Source of the DNA: Gammaproteobacteria bacterium
GTDB taxonomy: Bacteria; Pseudomonadota; Gammaproteobacteria; GCA-001735895
Assembly: GCA_027293245.1 (NCBI GenBank)
Contig: JAPUFZ010000366.1
Span: forward strand, 1-8,615
DNA length: 8,615 nt
Reading direction: 5' to 3'
Below the pieces are notes generated by a model, which saw nothing but the letters and a program-made list of their open reading frames with translations, was not told where the DNA came from and ran no database searches. Numbering within the stretch: the stretch's first letter is position 1; each line of letters begins with the position of its first letter. Below, piece after piece: positions 1 to 8,615 of the stretch. The translations under genes and the position numbers were made by a program.

Positions 1-647
1 TGAATGGCAAACCGGTGATGGTAATCGGGCAACAAAAGGGACGTGACACGAAAGAAAAGATTAAGAGAAATTTTGGCATGGCACGACCCGAAGGTTACCG
101 AAAAGCATTGCGCCTGATGAAAATGGCTGAAAAATTCAAAATGCCGTTGATTACGCTGGTTGACACCCCCGGCGCTTATCCGGGAATCGGAGCGGAAGAG
201 CGTGGTCAAAGTGAAGCCATAGCGCGTAATTTATATGCATTAGCAGACCTTAAGACCCCGGTGATTTGCACCATTATCGGTGAAGGTGGTTCCGGGGGTG
301 CGCTCGCAATCTGTATCGGGGATAGAGTCGATATGTTCCAATATTCGTCCTATTCAGTTATTTCACCCGAGGGTTGTGCGACTATTCTGTGGAAGAGCGC
401 CGATAAGGCTCCCCAGGCCGCCGAGGCAATGGGTATAACGGCTGAACGCTTGATGGGTCTAGAATTGATAGACAATATCATCGCTGAACCGCTGGGTGGG
501 GCACACCGCAATTACGACCAGATCGCGAAGACATTAAAGCACAACTTGATTGAAAATATCGAAATGCTGGAATCGGTCAGCATTGATAAATTACTCGACC
601 AGAGGTATCAAAAACTAATGAATTATGGTCGGTATATAGATAACTAA
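1..647 (+). CDS. accA: Acetyl-CoA carboxylase carboxyltransferase subunit alpha (partial, 5' end missing)
   Basis: This is the alpha half of the carboxyltransferase that, with AccD, moves CO2 from carboxybiotin on AccB to acetyl-CoA, giving malonyl-CoA for fatty acid synthesis in the cytoplasm. The reading frame is already open at base 3 (Asn-Gly-Lys-Pro-Val-Met) and runs to a TAA at 645-647, so about the last 214 residues of a family usually near 319 are present. The GTG and ATG at 15-20 lie inside the gene and are not the start. Recognisable crotonase-fold motifs are [11 protein letters not shown], the DTPGAYPG loop (about 162-185), the glycine-rich EGGSGGALA turn (about 282-308), [10 protein letters not shown] and ILWKSADKA, and the C-terminal EPLGGAHR and RYQKLMNYG. 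No frameshift or missing motif is seen in the visible part. Placement just before tilS is the common gammaproteobacterial arrangement. Confidence 0.97.
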   Translation, partial: NGKPVMVIGQQKGRDTKEKIKRNFGMARPEGYRKALRLMKMAEKFKMPLITLVDTPGAYPGIGAEERGQSEAIARNLYALADLKTPVICTIIGEGGSGGALAICIGDRVDMFQYSSYSVISPEGCATILWKSADKAPQAAEAMGITAERLMGLELIDNIIAEPLGGAHRNYDQIAKTLKHNLIENIEMLESVSIDKLLDQRYQKLMNYGRYIDN

Positions 648-687
648 TCTTGTCTACGCAGGCGCTCTCCTGCAAACTTTGAAGCCC

Positions 688-1938
688 ATGTCAATACCCG
701 CTACGCAGTTAGAAAGCTGTCTCGACTGTATTCCCAAAGATATTGATCGCGTAGTGCTGGCATATAGTGGCGGTCTCGATTCTTCGGTTTTATTACATTT
801 ACTGGCTTCAGGTTCGCATAAATACCAGGTTCTTGTCTGGCATGTCAATCACGGTTTGCAGGCAATGGCGCAGGAAATGGAGACTTTCTGTCGGACCCGG
901 GCGAACCAATATAATCTGACAATCAAGACCAGCCACTTAAACCTGGACTCAAAGGCTAGCAACCTCGAATCGAAGGCGAGGCAAGCGCGTTATGCACTTT
1001 TCGAGCAGTGGTTAACAAAAAATGACTGTCTACTTACCGCTCATCATGCCGACGATCAGGCCGAAACATTTTTACTCAATGCATTGCGAGGGTCCGGTAG
1101 CGCCGGATTGCGCGGTATTGCCAAATCTCGGCCCATCGGCCAGTCGATATTGTTGAGACCGCTACTCGAGGTTCCAGGAGAAGCACTATCATCTTATGCC
1201 AGTGTGCACCGGCTTCAATGGTTTGACGACCCAAGCAATGTCTCTGACCGCTTTAACAGAAACTATTTACGCCACCATGTAATGCCGTTGTTAAAAGAGA
1301 GGTGGCCCGGATACCTGGAGTCTATTCGGTCGGTGGTCTCGATTCAGGTAGAAACCCAGCATGCTCTCGATGAACTGGGAGCGCAGGATCTCCAGAATCT
1401 GCAGCGCAACCCCGGTAGGCCTGATTGCCTGTCTATTGTTGATTTGGGTGAACTTTCGCGCTCGCGCCAAAAAAATGTGATCCGATATTGGCTCAAACAC
1501 TTCGACCACGCGAGTTTACCTCAGTCAAGGCTGAACCAGTTAATCGAGCAGTTAAAAACCCGAAATGACGCGATGCCAATGATAACCGGCAGCGGGTATG
1601 ATTTTCGCATTTATGATCGATGTTTGTTTCTGGTGCCGCATGGCGACCCTGAGTCGCTTGAAGAGAGTTATGATTTTAACAACCAGCAACTACTGAAAAT
1701 CGAAACGATCGGACTGCAGATTGAAAGGCAGTCGATCATGCAACGGCTCAAGCGAAAGGATTCCGGGCAATTGATCAAGTTGAAGTTTCGGCGTCGTGCC
1801 GGTACCGCTAATCCGGCAAGCCACCGCCTCAAGCGCCTGTTCCAAAAATATAAAATACCACCATGGAAAAGGGCGCTAACGCCGCAGATTTTTCTTGATG
1901 GCGAACTGGTCGATTTATGGACCCGGGATCTGTTCTAA
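688..1938 (+). CDS. tilS: tRNA(Ile)-lysidine synthase
   Basis: TilS uses ATP and lysine to convert C34 of the minor tRNA-Ile (anticodon CAU) to lysidine. This changes its decoding from AUG to AUA and its charging from Met to Ile; the step is normally essential. From the ATG at 688 the protein is 416 residues, close to the 432 of E. coli. The N-terminal PP-loop ATPase domain shows SGGLDSS (residues 27-33), HVNHGLQ, the KARQARY segment, AHHADDQAET (118-127) and RPLLEV, followed by WFDDPSN and NRNYLRH (190-196). The C-terminal domain ends with LKRLFQKYKIPPWKR (381-395), typical of the long gammaproteobacterial form. An in-frame TTG at 679 would add three residues; I prefer ATG because neither site has a good Shine-Dalgarno sequence. 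The stop codon abuts the ATG of cmoA directly, suggesting translational coupling. Confidence 0.95.
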   Translation: MSIPATQLESCLDCIPKDIDRVVLAYSGGLDSSVLLHLLASGSHKYQVLVWHVNHGLQAMAQEMETFCRTRANQYNLTIKTSHLNLDSKASNLESKARQARYALFEQWLTKNDCLLTAHHADDQAETFLLNALRGSGSAGLRGIAKSRPIGQSILLRPLLEVPGEALSSYASVHRLQWFDDPSNVSDRFNRNYLRHHVMPLLKERWPGYLESIRSVVSIQVETQHALDELGAQDLQNLQRNPGRPDCLSIVDLGELSRSRQKNVIRYWLKHFDHASLPQSRLNQLIEQLKTRNDAMPMITGSGYDFRIYDRCLFLVPHGDPESLEESYDFNNQQLLKIETIGLQIERQSIMQRLKRKDSGQLIKLKFRRRAGTANPASHRLKRLFQKYKIPPWKRALTPQIFLDGELVDLWTRDLF

Positions 1939-2667
1939 ATGACGGATAAATCCGTAAAAGACCAGGTTTTTGCCAAACCGTTAAGTCAGGTAAAAGCTTT
2001 CGAATTCAACGAAGATGTCGCCCGGGTGTTTCGCGATATGATTTCAAGGTCAGTTCCCGGATACGAATTGCTTTTGCACTTGATCGGACTGTACGCCGAT
2101 GTGTTTGCGCAGCAGGCGAGCAATATTTATGACCTGGGCTGCTCCCTCGGTGAAGTGACTCAATTGGTAGCGCAAGCGACCAGTGGCCTCGATTGTGCGA
2201 TTATCGCGGTCGATAATTCTGCTGCAATGATCAAAAAATGCCGGCGGCGCTACGCTGATACCGTAAGTATCGATTGGCAGTGTAAGGATATACAAGAAGT
2301 TGAAATTCATAATGCTTCATTAGTGATACTGAATTTGACCTTGCAATTTATCGAGCAGGATAAGCGGCAGGCTATGATAAATAAAATCTACCAGGGCCTG
2401 AACCCGGGTGGTGTGCTGGTGTTGTCTGAAAAAGTGCTATTTGAGGAAAACCTGGAAAACGAGCGCATGGTGCAGCTCTACCAGGCCTTCAAGAAGACCC
2501 AGGGCTATAGTGATCTGGAAATCAGTCAAAAACGTACTGCGCTGGAAAATGTACTGGTTTCAGATCGAGAAACCGTACATCGGCAACGCCTCGATGAAGC
2601 CGGTTTTAGTGAGATATACCAGTATTTTCGTGCCTTTAACTTTGTCTCATACCTGGCAATTAAATAA
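1939..2667 (+). CDS. cmoA: Carboxy-S-adenosyl-L-methionine synthase
   Basis: CmoA makes carboxy-S-adenosylmethionine (Cx-SAM) from SAM and prephenate, releasing phenylpyruvate. CmoB then uses Cx-SAM to carboxymethylate ho5U34 in tRNA. The protein has 242 residues (E. coli 247) and a class I methyltransferase fold. Visible are MISRSVPGY (34-42), the SAM-binding motif I IYDLGCSLGE (63-72), the acidic strand end AVDNSAAMI, LNLTLQFIE, IYQGLNPGG and LEISQKR (193-199). Arg199 falls at the same number as the E. coli arginine reported to contact the Cx-SAM carboxylate; the count here is from the sequence, its role is family knowledge. The ATG follows the tilS stop with no intervening base, and there is no clear Shine-Dalgarno site, so translation probably depends on tilS. 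The stop overlaps the cmoB start by one base (TAATG). Confidence 0.96.
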   Translation: MTDKSVKDQVFAKPLSQVKAFEFNEDVARVFRDMISRSVPGYELLLHLIGLYADVFAQQASNIYDLGCSLGEVTQLVAQATSGLDCAIIAVDNSAAMIKKCRRRYADTVSIDWQCKDIQEVEIHNASLVILNLTLQFIEQDKRQAMINKIYQGLNPGGVLVLSEKVLFEENLENERMVQLYQAFKKTQGYSDLEISQKRTALENVLVSDRETVHRQRLDEAGFSEIYQYFRAFNFVSYLAIK

Positions 2668-3614
2668 TGCAAGTACTGTTCTCCCAATTACGAGATGCAG
2701 GTTTTAAGCAATGGGTTGCGCAGCTCGAGTCCCAGCGTAGCAGCTGGTTTATTCACCATGGTGATTTTCGCCGCTGGAGCGAGGCACTGTCAATGTTGCC
2801 GGATATAGTAGATATCAACAGCTATTTCGACCGGCAGGCAATTACTATAGAAGGGCATTGTGAAAACCCGCAGGCGCTGTTTCAGGCATTGAAAGCCCTG
2901 ATGCCCTGGCGTAAGGGTCCCTACCAGTTTGCAAACCTGTCGATTGATTCCGAGTGGCGATCGGATTTCAAATGGGAAAGGCTGTTACCACATTTGACTT
3001 CACTGGAAAATAGACGCGTTCTGGATATCGGTTGCGGTAATGGCTATCATTGTTGGCGCATGCTCAGTTTGGCGCCAAAATCTGTGCTTGGTATCGAGCC
3101 GTCGGTGTTATTCAACCTGCAGTTCCAGGCGATGAATAAGTATCTAAAGAGGAGCGATATTCATCTTTTACCGATAGGCATTGAATCCATGCCCGCCGAT
3201 ATGAACTGGTTTGACACGGTATTTTCGATGGGCGTGTTATACCATCGCAAAAGCCCTATCGATCACCTGTACCAGTTAAAAAGCCTGATTACACCGGGGG
3301 GAGAATTGTGCCTCGAAACCCTGGTCATTGACGGCGGCAAAGGCAAGGTCCTGGTGCCGCCGGGTCGTTACGCAAGAATGAAAAACGTCTGGTTTATCCC
3401 CAGCGCTGAAGAGCTTGCCGCCTGGCTGCAACGCTGCGGATTTACAAATGTCAAAATTGTAGATATTACGGCCACCACTACCGATGAACAACGAGTGACG
3501 CCATGGATGGAATTTGAGTCCCTGCGCGATAGCCTTGATAAAGAAAATAATGCACTAACAGTAGAGGGATTACCGGCGCCGAAGCGGGCCATTTTACTCG
3601 CGACAAATCCTTGA
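2667..3614 (+). CDS. cmoB: tRNA U34 carboxymethyltransferase
   Basis: CmoB transfers the carboxymethyl group of Cx-SAM to 5-hydroxyuridine 34, giving cmo5U in tRNAs that read four-codon boxes (such as Ala, Val, Pro, Thr, Ser, Leu). This widens wobble reading. It has 315 residues against 323 in E. coli. Visible segments are MPWRKGPYQF (79-88), IDSEWRSDFKW (93-103), the SAM motif VLDIGCGNGYHCWRM (118-132), GIEPS, FSMGVLYHRKSP (186-197), KNVWFIPS and the C-terminal VEGLPAPKRA. The ligand residues known in E. coli CmoB (Lys91, Trp105, Lys110, Tyr200, Arg315) all have counterparts here shifted by exactly eight (Lys83, Trp97, Lys102, Tyr192, Arg307), so the enzyme looks intact and Cx-SAM-selective. 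It is the last gene of the tilS-cmoAB block; a 175-base gap follows. Confidence 0.96.
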   Translation: MQVLFSQLRDAGFKQWVAQLESQRSSWFIHHGDFRRWSEALSMLPDIVDINSYFDRQAITIEGHCENPQALFQALKALMPWRKGPYQFANLSIDSEWRSDFKWERLLPHLTSLENRRVLDIGCGNGYHCWRMLSLAPKSVLGIEPSVLFNLQFQAMNKYLKRSDIHLLPIGIESMPADMNWFDTVFSMGVLYHRKSPIDHLYQLKSLITPGGELCLETLVIDGGKGKVLVPPGRYARMKNVWFIPSAEELAAWLQRCGFTNVKIVDITATTTDEQRVTPWMEFESLRDSLDKENNALTVEGLPAPKRAILLATNP

Positions 3615-3643
3615 TGTCCTGGCCTGATATTCCGGGTCTGATA

Positions 3644-3664
3644 CGAGATAGCTAAACTATTTCG
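3644..3664 (+). repeat. Imperfect inverted repeat downstream of cmoB
   Basis: CGAGATAG (3644-3651) faces CTATTTCG (3657-3664) across the 5-base loop CTAAA. Seven of eight positions are Watson-Crick and the eighth is a G-U wobble in RNA. It sits 29 bases after the cmoB stop and just upstream of the proposed pyrG promoter. The stem is only moderately stable and no run of T follows, so it is not a standard intrinsic terminator. It could be an mRNA 3'-end stem, an operator, or chance. Confidence 0.35.
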
Positions 3665-3676
3665 CTTCGATGCAGA

Positions 3677-3705
3677 TTGTCTTCAAATTGGGTTTCTGCT
3701 ATTGT
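3677..3705 (+). promoter_or_regulatory. Candidate sigma70 promoter for pyrG
   Basis: A -35-like TTGTCT (3677-3682, four of six consensus bases) is separated by exactly 17 bases from a -10-like TATTGT (3700-3705, four of six). The -10 is preceded by TGC at 3697-3699, an extended -10 (TGn) match. Transcription would begin near 3712, leaving a leader of about 78 bases before pyrG. It lies in the longest gap of the window, at the junction between two tightly packed gene blocks, which is where an internal promoter would be expected. The call rests on motif matching only. Confidence 0.5.
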
Positions 3706-3730
3706 TTCTGTCCAACCTATGCTGGGTAAC

Positions 3731-7575
<3,845 letters not shown>

Positions 7576-7599
7576 ATGGCTTGACGCCTTGATGAGTTT

Positions 7600-7896
7600 A
7601 TGAAAATACTGATCGGTGTATTAATCCTTTTATTGATCGGATTGCAGTATAAATTGTGGTTTGGTGACGGTAGTCTTTCCGAGGTTGTACAATTATCCAG
7701 GGAACTGGAAATTCAAAAAGAAAAACTTCGATTGCTGGAAGATAAAAATAGAATACTCGAAGCCCAGGTACTGGACCTGCAAAGTGGGCTCGACGCGTTC
7801 GAAGAAAAGGCGCGCAACGATCTTGGCATGATCAAGCAGGGCGAGACCTTCATCCAGCTAATACCATCCGCAGAAGGCGAAACTGATGAGCAGTAA
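7600..7896 (+). CDS. ftsB: Cell division protein FtsB
   Basis: FtsB is a small bitopic inner-membrane protein that forms the FtsQLB complex of the divisome and helps trigger septal peptidoglycan synthesis. The 98-residue product (E. coli 103) starts with a single hydrophobic segment (about residues 3-17) followed by LQYKLWFGDGS, very like the E. coli LQYSLWFG. A charged, heptad-like coiled coil (about 27-70, rich in Leu, Glu and Lys) leads to the signature FEEKARNDLGMIKQGETF (71-88). The short N-terminus implies a cytoplasmic tail of a few residues and a periplasmic C-terminus. The 24-base gap after eno contains only a weak Shine-Dalgarno (GATGAG). The last 11 bases overlap the start of ispD. 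Position between eno and ispD is the standard place for this gene. Confidence 0.95.
   Translation: MKILIGVLILLLIGLQYKLWFGDGSLSEVVQLSRELEIQKEKLRLLEDKNRILEAQVLDLQSGLDAFEEKARNDLGMIKQGETFIQLIPSAEGETDEQ
7872..7877 (+). promoter_or_regulatory. Ribosome binding site of ispD inside ftsB
   Basis: AGAAGG lies eight bases before the ispD ATG at 7886, within the ftsB coding sequence. It supports the 7886 start and hence the 11-base ftsB/ispD overlap. The next in-frame ATG is at 7946 (Met21), inside the conserved nucleotide-binding loop, and would remove essential residues. Confidence 0.6.
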
Positions 7897-8605
7897 AACT
7901 GGCCCGGTCTGGGCGATCGTACCTGCCTCCGGGGTCGGTCATCGCATGCAGGGGCAGAAACCAAAGCAGTACCTGCCACTTGACGGCAAGACCATCATCG
8001 AACATACGCTCGACAGGCTATTGTCGTTTGACGGAATTGATGGCGTCGTACTGGTTTTACGTCCTGACGATCGAGACTGGCAAACTATAAATTACCAGTC
8101 GGAAAAACCATTGATAACCACCAGTGGTGGTGAGTTGCGTCAGCATTCTGTATTCAATGGACTTGTTAAGTTGCTGGAGCAGAATTTCGATGATCCGTAC
8201 GCCATGGTGCACGATGCGGTCCGACCGCTTGTATGCCATGCGGACCTGCGAAAATTAATCGAAGCAGCAATCGATCATAGTGCTGGGGCATTATTGGCAT
8301 TACCGATCACCGATACGCTAAAGCACCAGGACCAGGACAGTAATATAGACCGGACGGTGCCGCGTGCGGGTCTATGGCGCGCATTTACACCACAGCTATT
8401 CAAGGCAAAATTGTTGCATCGTGCCCTTGAACAGGTGATAAAAAATGATCGCGAAGTGACCGATGACGCATCGGCCATCGAGTCTCTGGGTTTGAGACCC
8501 CGCCTGGTCGAGTGTAACGCCGAGAATATCAAGATTACCTGGCCAGAAGACCTGTCATTGGCGACACAGATACTGAGACGCCAGCGAGAAGAAAATTGCG
8601 GCTAA
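7886..8605 (+). CDS. ispD: 2-C-methyl-D-erythritol 4-phosphate cytidylyltransferase
   Basis: IspD joins CTP and methylerythritol 4-phosphate to give CDP-ME and pyrophosphate, the third step of the MEP isoprenoid pathway. The 239-residue protein (E. coli 236) has the nucleotidyltransferase loop IVPASGVGHRMQGQKPKQY (11-29) with Arg20 and Lys27, which match E. coli Arg20 and Lys27. Further on are GGELRQHSV, the HDAVRP motif (109-114), PITDTLK (140-146), RAGLWRAFTPQ (160-170) with Arg160, TDDASA (192-197) and NIKITWPEDL with Lys216, equivalent to E. coli Arg157 and Lys213. The active site looks complete. The gene starts inside ftsB, so the two are probably translationally coupled; CTP comes from PyrG upstream. 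ispF is the usual next gene and may begin in the last bases of the window. Confidence 0.97.
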   Translation: MSSKTGPVWAIVPASGVGHRMQGQKPKQYLPLDGKTIIEHTLDRLLSFDGIDGVVLVLRPDDRDWQTINYQSEKPLITTSGGELRQHSVFNGLVKLLEQNFDDPYAMVHDAVRPLVCHADLRKLIEAAIDHSAGALLALPITDTLKHQDQDSNIDRTVPRAGLWRAFTPQLFKAKLLHRALEQVIKNDREVTDDASAIESLGLRPRLVECNAENIKITWPEDLSLATQILRRQREENCG

Positions 8606-8615
8606 ACCATTGCGA

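Noticed and set aside
679..687. TTG at 679 as the tilS start
   Set aside because: It adds only three residues and has no Shine-Dalgarno. The ATG at 688 gives the normal N-terminus ahead of the PP-loop, so it is preferred, although neither is proven.
2408..2707. 99-codon + strand frame across the cmoA/cmoB junction
   Set aside because: It is out of frame with two well-supported genes, and its composition (rich in Arg, Trp, Cys and Ser) is that of a shadow frame with no recognisable domain.

Overview
The window is an ordinary, densely packed stretch of core chromosome from a proteobacterium, most likely a gammaproteobacterium. All nine genes lie on the + strand. The order accA-tilS-[cmoA-cmoB]-pyrG-kdsA-eno-ftsB-ispD is the familiar gammaproteobacterial accA/tilS/pyrG/kdsA/eno/ftsB/ispD neighbourhood. 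CmoA and CmoB are themselves mainly gammaproteobacterial enzymes. KdsA is the cysteine-containing, metal-dependent type and by eye resembles xanthomonad-type KdsA more than the enterobacterial or Pseudomonas type. This argues against an enteric or Pseudomonas source, but I cannot name a genus.

Layout. Bases 1-647 hold the 3' two thirds of accA (fatty acid synthesis). After a 40-base gap comes a block of three tRNA wobble-base enzymes: tilS (688-1938), cmoA (1939-2667) and cmoB (2667-3614). They are joined with no spacing (tilS/cmoA) or a 1-base overlap (cmoA/cmoB). A 175-base gap (3615-3789) is the only substantial non-coding stretch. It holds a good candidate sigma70 promoter with an extended -10 and two imperfect inverted repeats. 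Downstream runs a second block: pyrG (3790-5424), kdsA (5421-6266, 4-base overlap), eno (6295-7575), ftsB (7600-7896) and ispD (7886-8605, 11-base overlap). The last ten bases may contain the first two codons of ispF.

How the genes fit together. TilS and CmoA/CmoB all act on position 34 of tRNA anticodons, so the first block is a small decoding-accuracy module. In the second block, enolase makes the phosphoenolpyruvate that KdsA consumes, and CTP synthase makes the CTP that IspD uses (and that KdsB, not seen here, uses to activate Kdo). FtsB links the block to cell division. The products together serve envelope synthesis: Kdo for lipopolysaccharide, isoprenoid precursors for undecaprenyl carrier, and the divisome.

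I found no mobile element, CRISPR array, RNA gene, pseudogene or unknown gene, and no convincing undescribed system. The points most worth a second look are the cmoAB insertion beside tilS, the metal-dependent KdsA, and the structured region upstream of pyrG.
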